A DNA stretch of 64,000 bases. It comes from Massospora cicadina. Taxonomy: Eukaryota; Entomophthoromycota; Entomophthoromycetes; Entomophthorales; Entomophthoraceae. The stretch is taken from assembly GCA_022478985.1 (NCBI GenBank), contig JAKSZP010000101.1, forward strand, positions 1-64,000. Reading direction: 5' to 3'. The translations under genes and the position numbers were made by a program. The notes beneath the pieces are model-generated. The model made no database searches. It had not been told where the DNA came from and saw only the letters and a program-made list of their open reading frames with translations. Of the stretch, positions 46,590 to 57,858 are shown piece by piece (positions within the stretch are counted from its first letter, which is position 1; every line of letters begins with the position of its first letter).

Positions 46590-46762
46590 TCATAGAAGAC
46601 TTATTATTTTGGAAAGAACAACTCAATATAAGAGTACCTAAGATTGCAACTGAAGTCTTCACTAACAATGGATTGACCACTGTGTTGGTACAAAACGTCA
46701 ATAAGTGCTGCCAGAAATTAATAATAGCTCCTTACTTCTATCTTCTCAGACCAAACGCCTGA
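46590..46762 (+). pseudogene. D: pre-gag frame b, part 2
   Basis: Continuation of the frame cut at 18981. It starts with the right copy of B's target site, then EDLLFWKEQLNIRVPKIATE and IIAPYFYLLRPNA, ending with a TGA at 46760-46762. See part 1 for the join. No domain recognised. Confidence 0.5.
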
Positions 46763-48585
46763 CCAAAGATAGCACCTCTTCTCACAGGAATCACCTGAAT
46801 CTAAAAGTGATGCATGTTTGGTTTGATTAATATGTCCATACTTAGCTGAGTATTCTACAGATTAACATTGAGAATCTTGATGAACTACTAGAAGATATGA
46901 ACAATGAGGAAGAATTTTCCCAAAATATGATGAAACTTAAAGACTTTGGTCAACAGTGTCATATGTGCAAGCTAAAAATGTTGAGCTTTATCAAAAATAG
47001 GATCTTCAAACCCAACTATCATTGAAAATTCTTGCGTGGTCAATCTGACTGAAGATGTCAGAAATATTTTGCTTTTCCAAGTAGCATATAGAAAATAACG
47101 TGAGGTCCTTAGACAAGAGATTGATACCCTCAAGGAGAAAAGCTCTCACTGTAAAACTATTACTCAAGGGGGAGAGTATTGGAAGCTCCAAATATTTTGG
47201 CAGAAAATGATTGGGAAAACTGCCTAAGCCCGAATTCAAGAGTCCAAATATAAGTAGATTGGAACAATTTCATAAAGCTGAGTCATCAGGGATTAGCAAA
47301 GACGCTGAAACTGTTTATCAGACGTTTTTCTCATACCTAAAATTTTATCTTTAATCCTATTTTTATTACCGCCCATCCAGAATGTGGCCCAATTTATTTG
47401 GAGGATTTCTAAGATGTTTCATCTCTAGAAAAAGTGCAACTCCTCTGGCCAAATCTGTGTGAGATAACTTCAAAACCCTGAATTTGCCAAATTTTTGGCA
47501 AAGATAGAAATACATTCATTCCTCAAGTTTATTGGAAAATACCAGGCGAGGAGAATTTGATCATGAAAAATTGACAGCTCTCATAAATGGCTTGGATTCA
47601 CACAGTGTCAACCTTGTTATGCTCTATTTGGGCGACAATTTGTCCTAGTTGGATGCAAAGAGTGCAGCGATAAAGCAATTTAGAGCCCAAAAAGTGCTTG
47701 GCCAGAAAAACAGATTTGCTTAAAACCGAGTTTTTAGTGAAGTGGGTCAAGCAAAATCTTCGCTGATGAGTTTTATTATGAGGCTCAAGTCCTACTTGTG
47801 TCTAACGCTATGACCAAATTTAACACAAAAATTTACAAGGAGCATGCAGTTAAGCCATACCGTGACTTGCAGAGTGTTGTGATTCCAACCTTCAATCAAA
47901 CCATTAGAGCTCTGAAACTCACAGGGTACTTAAGAAAATGTGCTAGTAGTTTTGAAGCCCTTAATAGTCCCAGAGATTAACAGAATCTCTGATTTTCAGG
48001 CCCAAAAGATACCAATTTGGCTGATCAAGGAAAGAATACTCGTCCTGCAAACCAAGAAATGGGTCGTCAATTAGGGCTGATTACATGTTAAAATTTTAGT
48101 TAAAAGGTATTTTTTGCTATTCAATGCTATAGACGGGCAAACAAGAAACCTGGGATCAATGCAAAATGAAGGTAAATAATGAGGAAAAAGTGAACAAAAG
48201 AGCTTGTGGATAAGAGGCAGAATTCTCTACACTTACCAATGTTCTAATTAACATTCAACATGACCTAGAAAAGATTTTTTAGCTAATGAGGTAGCTAAAC
48301 TTAGCCTGCATCAATCGTGGCTGATGATGTCAACATGGTTACTAACTGAGCTAAGGTAAAAGAGTCAAAGCAGTAAAAAGCCACTGAAGAAGCTCAGGCT
48401 GAAGTATAAAAACCCTTTGTTTAATAGATTATTGATAAAAGAGTTAAACTGCCATCCCAAATTTTCTCTGATATGCCCTCTCTACATTAAATACAATTGG
48501 CTATCCTAATAAAGACTTTAGCAGAAAATTTCCAGAATAAGCTCAAGTCTGAAGTCCCATTTAGAACCAAACAACCATCATATTA
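46763..48585 (+). pseudogene. gag: D gag, heavily decayed
   Basis: Gag-like pieces in three frames: an acidic coil NIENLDELLEDMNNEEEFSQ (46865-46925), and a capsid-like stretch 47510-47980 with the gag-typical order of a WLDSH-type segment, RAQKVLGQ and an open 60 codons at 47798-47980 (VIPTFNQTIRALKLTGYLRK). It lies between the pre-gag frames and protease. No zinc knuckle could be read. Called mainly on position. Confidence 0.5.
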
Positions 48586-49036
48586 TTCACATTATATAAA
48601 ATTTTTGAATACTACTCTGAATGTATGTATGTGAATATATCACTGAATAAGGTTTGGGCACATGTTATTGTTGTTAGTGGAGCGCCTACCAACATTTTCA
48701 TAATTAAACTAGTCAAGAAGCTGAAGATTGCGCTTGATTGCCCACTTCCAAGAGTATGGCACGTCAGGAGTGCACACCACTAAGTTGCTTGGAACATACA
48801 GCACACTACCATTGCGTTTTATATCTATTTTAGTAACTGCACCAGCCATATGCTTGCTGAAGATGTGCTTTAACGTCCTAGTTGGAACTGTTCTCTTGAG
48901 AAGATCTGATGTTGTTAAAAACCAAAAAGAGGACATCCTCACCTTCTTGGGGCAAAGTATCTCATTATACTATAACAAAAATTGGAAGTCAAAGAAGAAA
49001 GCTAATTTTTTTTACCTGGCTACAAGGATAGTATAG
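48586..49036 (+). pseudogene. pol: D protease, inactive
   Basis: The active-site region reads VIVVSGAPTNIFIIKLVKKL (about 48665-48725), with Val in place of the catalytic Asp of D-S-G. The C-terminal half 48728-49036 reads LLGTYSTLPLRFISILVTAP and FNVLVGTVLL. The order equals that of the A1, B and G proteases. Confidence 0.7.
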
Positions 49037-50430
49037 TTTCTATTGATTTTACAAAATCTCACCCAGATACTAAACCGCTACTAATGCAAAATTGCAAGTC
49101 AAAAGAAATACTATTACTCTAATCAGAAAGTTACTATTCTGCCTGAAACTTAAGTAATCGTGCCAACAGGCTGACTATTATAAATTACAAAAGGGCTTTA
49201 TAGGGAAATATTTTAGCCGTAATCTAAATCCTAATTAGAAACAAAAATTGCACCTGGTATAGTCATTCATGTATACAAAGATATTCACGTCTTATGTGCA
49301 AACTTACAGGATTGGCCTAATGATATAAGTAGGCATCAAGTTATCGCCTTTTTGCATTTATCTCCAACTATAAAAATTCAGACTTTTCATGAATTTGGGA
49401 CCCTAGACGAAATAGTACTTATTGACAAAGAGACAATTTGCATCAATAATTTCATTCCAATGGCTGAACTAGAGAACCTTACTGATTTGGAAAAGGTTAA
49501 AATTCAAGTTTATTTTTTAAAACTGGAAATTATTTGTAAAGGATGATTCTGACCAAGGTTATGCTAGTAAAGTGATACACACTATCAATACAAGTAATTA
49601 TGATCTCATCCTATTACTACCAATTAGACACCTGAAAGCAGCAGACGAAGTTGTTTCAAAAAAGGTTAAAGAGCCTCTGGATTAAGGCATGTTACTACCA
49701 ATGAAAAGCCCTTGGGCTTCCCCAATTTTAATAGTAAAAAGGAAGGATAAGAGCAAATGGGTTGTCATCGTTATTGGAAGCTGAGTAATATCATAAAGAT
49801 GGATCTATATCCCCTTCCGCAATTTGACAACACTTTGGATCAACTAAAAGGTGAGGGAGTTCTTTTTCACTGTGGACCTAATAATCATATATTGGCATAT
49901 TGATATGTCTGAAGAGGAGCGCAGAAAATTGTTATAATAACTCAATGGGCTTAACTAGCCAAACAAGGATGCCATAAGGGCTACGTAATGCCCCAGCTAC
50001 ATTTCAAAGAGCAATGGACACAATCAATGGAGATCTAAAGTTGTCCTATGTTTTGGTATACCTGGATGGTATAAACTTTATTAGCTAAACTCTAGTGATC
50101 AACTAGAACATTTAGAGGAGGTCTTCAAGAAATTAGCGGCTGTTAATCTAAAAAAAAGACCAGGTAGCGCCAAAATTCAGAGAGCAACTGGAATATCTTA
50201 GGGTTTGGTATATACGAGGAGAATCTCTAACCTTGGCCATCCAAATAGATGTGATATCAAAGATGAAATGGCCCAAATTGAAGTGTGTATTCAAGTTTTC
50301 TTAGTTATGAACAGTTATCTTTTTTTACCACCAGTGGTGCTCAACCTAAAGGGGACCCCATGCATCTATATTTGCAAATTGGCCAAACAAAGGGATTATT
50401 AGAAATAAAAAATTCTAATATAGCACCTCA
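49037..50430 (+). pseudogene. pol: D linker and reverse transcriptase
   Basis: The linker shows HEFGTLDEIVLI (49388-49425). RT fingers follow near 49650-49810 (LPMKSPWASPILIVKRKDKS; DLYPLPQFDNTLDQL). Then YGLRNAPATFQRAMDTINGD near 49980-50035 and the catalytic box VYLDGINF (about 50055-50080), with Gly for the second Asp. The thumb follows to about 50430. Many stops. Confidence 0.78.
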
Positions 50431-50439
50431 TCTAACAGC

Positions 50440-51270
50440 CTAGGAAGCCATATCAGAAGGTTAGGAAGCTTTAGTGAAACTTTTGTCCAGCGCCTGCTTT
50501 ATATGACAGACCATGGTGGACAACATTGGGGTAGGAGCATCAGCAACATGAGGCATAAGGGGGTATAGTTGTGGGTTTTCTTCGTTGATGAGGCCAGAAG
50601 TGTCCATCGCCTCAATGTATTAAGCAAGTTGATGCTCAGCGAAAGTGATTAGAGCTGCCACACAAGTGAAAGAATTGAGTCGCTGGTGGGTTTCAGGATA
50701 ATTGGGGTAGAAAAGAGAAGTTTTTGCTGCATTGATGCAAGCATGGCTCGCACCAAAAGTGATCTCCTCAATTCCATATTTTCTTCTTCCTCAAAATCAT
50801 GAGGGAAATTGGGGATAAGTACACCATATTTTATTGTTTTTTATAGTATGGAAAACCGTTTTGAGGGCAAAAACGGTGGGGACACAAATTGGGAGGGTCA
50901 ACGAAGAACTCCTCCAAATTGAAATCCAGTTCTATGTGGTATGGCCATTCATCCTCATCAATCCATTCAATAGCCTCAAAATGGATTGGAATTAGCCAGC
51001 ACTGGGCCAGCTGCCAGAATTAGGGCAGTGTAGATATGATCAGTTATTATTGCCAATTTATTGCTGATTTTGAAAAAATTTTAGAGCCATTACTTCATCT
51101 ACTCATGGATAATTTCACATTTTACTAAATTTGGGCCTGTCAAGAGGCATATAATCAACTTTGATCAGTTCTATTAACTGCTTCAGTTCTGAAATACCAG
51201 AATTCAATTGCAAGTATATTGTCCAAGTCATTGCTTCACTCAGGGCAGACAGAGCCATGTTGTCCCAGAT
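50440..51270 (-). pseudogene. minus-strand coding segment inside D
   Basis: Lies where the first half of D's RNase H should be. It is richer in CpG and has fewer stops than D around it. On the minus strand it reads, from high to low coordinates: IHFEAIEWIDEDEWPYHIEL, a short Cys/His stretch NLCPHRFCPQNG, IPNFPHDFEEEENMELRRSL, LLVRAMLASMQQKLLFSTPI and, after a frameshift, YIEAMDTSGLINEENPQLYP and TPMLSTMVCHIKQALDKSF. No family recognised. It may be a captured gene fragment or part of another element; termini were not found. Confidence 0.4.
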
Positions 51271-51780
51271 AAGAAAAATTTAATATTAACATCCTATTGC
51301 CTTTGCTAGTCAGACACTAAACGTCTACAAAAAGAACTACACAATGACATAAAGGAAATGCTTGGCAGTCATATACGCCTATAAGCAATTTCAGGTTTAT
51401 CTGCATGGCACTCACTTTACTGTTGTAAAAAACCTTTCGTCCCTAAGATGGCTAAACAACTTGGAGGAACCTGAGAGCCAATTAACGCATTGGGCATTGA
51501 GGCTTTAAGTTTATAATTTCAGAATTAAGCTTCATAAAGGATTAAAACTTAATTAAACCGACTGTTTATCCTATTCAACTACTATTGCTAAAGTCAGTTT
51601 AGCTGCTGATGAGTTGTTCCAGAAAATTATCAGTGTGGAATTTCAAAATGAGCCCAAATATGTTCAAAAATTACTTTCGAAATCTATGGCAGGACACATG
51701 TTTGAAAATGGAACTTTTTATAAATTGATCACAGTAAAGAAGTTCATTTTTCTGAGACCTTTGGCACAATCAAATAAAAA
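51271..51780 (+). pseudogene. pol: D RNase H, C-terminal half
   Basis: KCLAVIYAYKQFQVYLHGTH (about 51355-51415), then SSLRWLNNLEEPESQLTHWA and a damaged TDCLSYS segment. The first half with the catalytic Asp is missing. It continues into the tether before integrase (AADELFQKIISVEFQNEPKY). Confidence 0.7.
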
Positions 51781-52800
51781 TTTCATCATATAAGGCCATA
51801 GGACATAGTGGATTCTAAAAATTAAGGAGCATCTTTAGTGTTATTAAGATTAGGAGTTGATGCACTTTAATATTCAGGAAACACTGAGTGTTGCGCTGAA
51901 TGCCAAGGTGAAAAGCTGTTCCAAAAAGGTACTTTTTATAAGCTCATTTGTCCCAAATTCGTTTGGCATACTGTGTCAATAGATGTTGTCAGACCACTTC
52001 CTCTAGCAATTCCAAGGCCAAGTATATCATTGTGGCTATCAACCACTTGACAAAGTGGGTCAAAGCTAAGGCTATTCTGGAATTAGGAGCAATGATGACG
52101 GCCTAGTTTATCCTTGAAAGCGTTATTCATAAAAATGATTGTCTACAGGTTATCTTGACTGATAAAGGAAGAAATTTTACTTCCAATGTTATCACAAAGC
52201 TCAACCAACCAATGGATGCAAGAGTCATGCTCTCTGCTCCCTATTATCCTTAGACCAATGGAACAGTTGAGCGTTTAAGCGGGATGCTAGGGAACAACTA
52301 CTGGAAGTTATTCCTCTGACAAACCATCTAAATGGAGCAAATTCCTATTATTGGCCATGTTCGCCTATACTATTTCCTACCACTCCGCCACTGAGATGTC
52401 ACCTTTCCAGGTTCAATATGGAAAACATTTGGCCCTACCATCGCTGTAATATTTGGTTTTAGATGCCCCTGAGGAGAAAAAGTTATCCACTATATGTCAA
52501 AAAGCTTGTAGATACATTTATTAAGCTGCAAGCTCAAGCCTTCAATAATAGTCTCACTGTTAAAAAGGCCTAACATTAGAAGGACTTAAAAACCAATATT
52601 AGTTGCCAAATTCAAAGTTGGCAATGAGGTACTATTCTGTAATATACAAGGAGTGGGTTGATTTTAGAAGCTACGTTGCATTTGGGTAGGACCATTTGTA
52701 ATTATTGAGAAAATATCAAGTTATCTACATAATCAAAGATGTCAAAACAGGCCATATCTATATTTGCATTAACGGAAAATACATTAGAAGATTTAACAAA
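51781..52800 (+). pseudogene. pol: D integrase
   Basis: The core keeps all three catalytic motifs despite frameshifts: SIDVVRPLP (about 51977-52003), ILTDKGRNFTS (about 52152-52185) and NGTVERLSGM (about 52258-52287). AYTISYHSATEMSPFQVQYG follows (about 52362-52425), then a C-terminal segment near 52620-52760. The zinc region before the core is badly damaged. Confidence 0.78.
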
Positions 52801-54128
52801 AGGCGATTAGAGAAAATCTAAGGATATATAATTGAAACTATATATATACTTATAGAAAAATATAATAGTATATAATGAAAGTGACATATAAAAAAATACA
52901 AATCACATAATTTTTAATATATGTGAATTATTAAAATATTTATTTATTTTATTCCTCTGCTTTGAGGGTGACTCATGCCTTAATTCATTCTTTGTGTGTG
53001 CTGATTTTGCCCAATCCAATTGTTGAGATACAAAAAGCAGAGCTGTATTAACAAAGAATCAGATGTGCCACATGCTAGTAGTTGCCAATTTCCAGCAAAC
53101 AATTGGGAGAAGAGGCAAAAAACTATTTCTGGTAATTCAGTTGAGCCCAAATTGGGAGAAAAGCAATAACTAAAAGGAGTTAGTTAATCAAAAAATAGTT
53201 GCATATTACAAACTTCAGGGGTTTTATAGCTGGATATAATAGATCAGAGCTCTTCACCATTAAATGAAGAGGGGATTTGTGGTAATCAGCCTGAAGGAAT
53301 CAATTCTGGAAAATATGCATGAGATGGCCAAGCAAGGCAATCTGGGAAGATAGTCATCATCAGTATCATTGTGATAGGCTTTAAAAAGCTGTAAAAATGG
53401 CCAAGTGGAGACAAACATCTTAAAAGTCATGGTTATTTAGCTCAAGTGACAAGGCATAATTGGGATGATTTGCAAGAGTCAAGGACCAGGAATCAAGGAC
53501 CTCTTCCGCAAAAGCGTCAGCATACACAATATCTTGGGACAAAATGGAAGTGTCTTTGGCCAATATGTGGTGAATGGGACCAAAAGGTCAAACGTATTCA
53601 GCTCACATTTGATCAAGAAGTTAACCTTAACATGAGAATTTAAAAGAGCCCAGAATTGTCAAATATGTCTGAGACGTCAGATTATGGTTAAGGGTGAAAA
53701 TAAAATCTGAAAGAGTTATGCACCAAAAAAAGGTATGACGGAAAAAAATGCATCTCTAGTATTAAGATGCAACTGAAAGTTTACACTTGAAGGTAATGGG
53801 GAGCGCAAACTTAGCTTATAACCCAAGGATAATTGGGCTTCAAAATATAGTATCTGGAATAAGTTGGGACCATCTAGTAAAAAAATATAGTATCTGGCTG
53901 AGTACATGTAATATCTATCGTTGCAGGGATGAACTGAACCCATTAAAATTTTTGATAGAGCTTAGAAACATATGCATATGCATAGCTCAGTCTATTTTGT
54001 TAGAATGTCAATTTGATTGTTATCAAGACCATCAATGGTATGGTGATAAGATGAAGTTGAGCTGTTTACAGACTTTGAAGAGAAAATTGGGAGGCTCAGG
54101 GTTTATACTACAGTCATGCGGGAGATAA
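52801..54128 (+). other. D: region between integrase and 3' LTR
   Basis: About 1.3 kb. Open stretches on the sense strand are 53446-53643 (RHNWDDLQESRTRNQGPLPQ) and 53787-54128 (113 codons; RDELNPLKFLIELRNICICI). The latter weakly resembles a frame at the same place in B' (EPMKYLTECLKWCSHAPVLF). An antisense frame as in A2, B' and F could also be present (53943-53716), but the strand cannot be decided. Just before the LTR, CGGGAGATAA may be the polypurine tract. Confidence 0.4.
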
Positions 54129-55433
54129 TGTTAGATTTTATGGTTGAATAAAAAATAAACCATTTAAGAAAACCATCAATGCTGGTAGATTACTACCATT
54201 GATGGATCCCTTTATCAATCCCAACTTATTTGCATACGGTGTAAAATTAGATTACCTCAAACTTCCTTAATTGTGATTTTACATCCCAATTATCATAGTT
54301 AATATTAGCTATGATATACAATAAAGCCCAATTATCCATAGTGCCCTTTCCACCCAATTCTGTAGATAATCAGGGCTTTACTGTACTAAACTGTGTCACA
54401 CCAATGATAGAAATACCATGAGATTAAGCAATAAATCTATAAGCTTATAAATGCTGACCCATGTAACTACAGTAAAGCTCCAATTTATCCTCAGAATTGG
54501 TGGCAAGGGCACTGTGGATATTCAGGGCTTTACTGTAATTTTACTATTCCCAACTATGGGACCACTTAGTTGAATCAAGTGGGCTTTATGGCATAAACTT
54601 AATTGCACTAACAAATTTAATGCAATTACAATATATAATGGACTTTTTGTATGTCAATCCTCATAATTGGCATGATAATACTTTCCCATTGATGTCCCCA
54701 TTAGGGAGTACTTAGTACTAACAAGATGTCTGCTAATGTCCCAATTAGGGGTGCGTCATTATTCAATTTCATTATTTTCCTTTCCATATTTTATTTTATT
54801 AATCTGTGTGACAGAATTGTATAGGTGTTTTATAAAGCGGATATAAACCACAGAGATGCTAATATCACGCCTAAACATCTTTCAATTATAATAGAAGAAG
54901 TGCCATTAATCCGGATGAAATGATTGTAATTAAGTTATCTCAAGGGACAAATTAGCTTAGGGAAATATAATAACCACTGCCATAATCCATAGAGGATTGG
55001 CATGGCTTTAACGATTTATTTAATAAATAATTATGGCCAGGAGATGCCCTGGAGATATAAAATAACGGCGCATGGCTACCAAAAAGATTACTTACCATAG
55101 TGTACCATATCAATTTATACCAGTTTAGATCATCTATTATCATCTTATATTTTCAAGTCTTTGTTTAGTTCTATCTTCATATTAAGAGTGTAGACAAGAA
55201 TCAAGTGGAGCTTGTCTTTGTTACCTGCATCAAAATAGTTCCCGATTATAGAGAGAAAAATACACAGAAGGGACCAGAATAGTCAGAACTTATTTTTAAG
55301 CTTTTTGAGCTTCAAAACGGTTAGGAAACACCGTAAGGCATTTAGCAAAAATTGAGGGTAAATGATCAAAAAATCTTCCTATCTATTAAATCAGGAATTG
55401 ATTCAATAAGCGAGTAGATCCTCAAAACTAACA
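54129..55433 (+). repeat. 3' LTR of D
   Basis: 1305 bases, TGTTAGATTTT...ACTAACA. It is longer than the 5' copy mainly because of the MITE at 54319-54535. Right target copy GGTGT at 55434-55438. Confidence 0.87.
54319..54535. mobile_element. pogo/mariner-like MITE in the 3' LTR of D
   Basis: 217 bases flanked by TA (54317-54318, 54536-54537). The ends are inverted repeats: left CAATAAAGCCCAATTATCC, right end complement CAGTAAAGCCCTGAATATCC. The similarity extends inwards for about 70 bases, and each arm itself closes with GGGCTTTACTG or its inverse, so each arm is partly palindromic. D's 5' LTR has a single TA at the same place and no insertion. TA duplication and the CAGTAAAGC-type end fit a non-autonomous Tc1/mariner (pogo-like) element. 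No coding capacity. Confidence 0.78.
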
Positions 55434-55438
55434 GGTGT

Positions 55439-56950
55439 AAAACGCTAAAGCATAAAACAAAGTAGGAAACAACAGGCGGCAATAGTAGTCATGAAAATAA
55501 TGGCAGAGCCTCAAAGAGAAGTGATTAACCATCATTGTCAAAGGACTTATGGCATTATGTCTTTTTTAGAATTTAAAAAGACATACATATACTAGTACAA
55601 TATATATAAATTAACAAAATAATATTAGCCATTTGGATAGTTTTTTGCATGCTTGATAGAACTTAGCATGTACTCTATTTATTTTACGACCATTAGATAG
55701 GTCCTTAATCATGTAGGCATCCAATGTTGACTTATCAATGACCTCGAGGGGACAAATCCATAGCTTGTCTAACTTGTTTCATCATCTGAATCCATGAGTG
55801 TCACTATAGTTTAACATCTTGCAAAATTCAAAAGTCAGAAGAATTGTCCATTTTGCATCTTCATATTCTTTTGACATGAGCTTCCATTTGAGAGTATTGG
55901 CATAGGCGGAGTGCTGTGAACCTATCAGAACTTTCATTAAGTTTTAAATATGGTAGAGGTATCATTGTCTGACTCTGGTCAGGCGTAGGATATTAAATTG
56001 GGGGCAAACTAGCCCAACGCCCCTAAAGCAATATAAAAACAGATTTCCTCATTGATGAATAATAACTTAGACTATAGGCCATAGTTGCCGCCAACAAATA
56101 TGCTACCCAGCTGGATGGTTTCCCAGCAACAAACTTCTTCAAGGTAGCAACCATAGTAACATTTACACTTTCAACCATCACTTGGTCTCTGGAAGGTAGT
56201 CGTCGTCAGTACTTGTTATATTTTCATTAACTTGTTAAACTTTGTAATGATAAACGTGGTAAAGTTGCTGCTGTTATTAGTTGAGACAACCTGAGGGCAG
56301 CCATGCTGATAAATCAACTGCTACATTATGAAATTAGCAGTACTGCTGGCATCTACTATAGCTATAGTACGCCTCTCTACCCATTGAGTCAGGTGATCTA
56401 AAACTATAATGACATTAAACTTTTCAAGTTACATATGGTCAACGGCCCTACTACACCATTAGATACATTATGCCACGCGAGTCCATGCTGCACTAGCCAG
56501 AAATTAGTGGCTTTCTTAAATGGCTCGTGTGCCTGACACATCACAGAACAGCAAAGATGTTCCACAACGTCGATATTTAAGGATTCCCAGAAGTTCTCCT
56601 ATTGAACCTACTCCATTGTTTTCCATAGGCCTCATGGCTGGTTACATTAGAAGCTGCTTTAATAATTGCAGTGCAATCATATGGGTGTGGAAACAAAAGG
56701 AATTTTCCCACAACTTTAAAGAATTATCCCATAATGATCTTTGTGTTTTCCATCGCTTTTTATAGTTCTTGTTGAAACTTAAGTGGCTGGTCCCTGATAG
56801 CCCACTAAAATTATTCTCATACAATGTGTCCGCTTCACTATGAAACAATGAAACATTTGTCAACCGTGACAATCCATAAACAATTGATGCATGGTCTTCT
56901 CTTGGTGTACAATCTCATAATCAAACAATGGTAGCTTTAGAGCCCATCAG
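55439..56950 (-). pseudogene. pol: E integrase and RNase H end
   Basis: Minus strand, strongly broken. Around 56430-56300 the reading resembles the integrase core (ILVIIVLDHLTQWVERRTIA-type sequence, as in I-x-DH-x-T-K-W-V-E), then sequence matching the T-N-x-G-x-F-T region near 56280 and the C-terminal integrase near 55800-55700. An RNase H tail resembles 56900-56950 (LKLPLFDYEIVH). Matched by analogy with B and F; individual catalytic residues cannot be assigned with confidence. Confidence 0.5.
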
Positions 56951-57838
56951 GCCAACCTCCCTTTATGCCCTTTAGCTATGCAGCCATCTTGAACAGCTTA
57001 AGGAATGGTTCAATATTGTTCCTCTGAAACTCTGGCAGCTTTGGAAAGGGACATAATTTCATGGTCTCAGAGGATTTATTGTCAATTTTTAGCTGACATC
57101 TAGATAACTTAACCAATGAGATAGAAAAATGAACTGGGTAAGCGGCCTGGGTTCCAGGCGCCTTTTTAGAGTACCTTGAACGGATTCAGTAAAGCTGTCA
57201 TCCCCAGATGAGGAACCCTCCCTATATAAAACAGATCCTCTTTTGGGATCCTTGTGATAATGGTAAGTGTCCCCTTCCAACTTAGACAGACGTTTGGTGA
57301 TAACTTTTCACTTCCTATGACCTGACTTCCATGCCTTCAGCTTTTGATACTTTCACGGCACCTCATCTAACTCTTTGGTAAGCTGGAGGAGTTTGTCAGT
57401 ATTTTGTCCTAGGTTTCCCATAGCAGCATGAATTGATCTTGTGCCTTATTATGTCTGGATCCTGTTTCGTTATTAACCATTATTGCTTTTACTAAGCCCA
57501 TTAATTTCTTTCCTTGCTTGAGGGATATAGAGTCTAAAGCTTAACTTTAAGTCCCAATCACTCAGTCCAAATACCCTTAACTTCAGCTTGGTTTAAAGTC
57601 TTCATGTCACTAGTAACAGTTGTAAATTCGTGATTTCTTCTTAACTTATTTTTGCTGCTTAATGAAATACTGGTTGACTCCTACATCTTCACAGCAACTT
57701 TCATTCCAATGTATAATAAGTCCATGAATTCAAAAGTTCTGCGCTCTATAGGCCTTACTCTGCTAATTACACCTTCACTCAATGATTTGTCGCCCATTCT
57801 TTTAACTCCTAACTTACATACAATTTTTGGCCAAAAAC
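56951..57838 (-). pseudogene. gag: E gag-like remnant
   Basis: Between integrase/RNase H and the primer site there is room only for about 0.9 kb. The minus frames 57280-57089 (SVLYREGSSSGDDSFTESVQ) and 57875-57681 are open but without a domain. Composition and position suggest gag. Protease and RT blocks are not visible, so a large internal deletion is likely. Confidence 0.4.
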
Positions 57839-57856
57839 CCTCTGTAGTGAGCACCA
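57839..57856 (-). other. primer binding site of E
   Basis: TGGTGCTCACTACAGAGG on the minus strand, one mismatch from the shared site, two bases inside the 5' LTR. Confidence 0.8.
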
Positions 57857-57858
57857 CT

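Larger units (their letters stand above)
16788..55433 (+). mobile_element. Ty3/gypsy element D, interrupted by B
   Basis: LTR pair 16788-17888 and 54129-55433, both starting TGTT and ending TAACA. The target duplication is GGTGG (16783-16787) and GGTGT (55434-55438). Its own sequence is 16788-18981 plus 46595-55433, about 11 kb; the rest is element B and its contents. Order is LTR, decayed primer site, two frames before gag, gag, protease, RT, a foreign segment, RNase H, integrase, a 1.3 kb region after integrase, polypurine tract, LTR. Very CpG-poor and heavily broken, in keeping with an old insertion. Confidence 0.88.
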
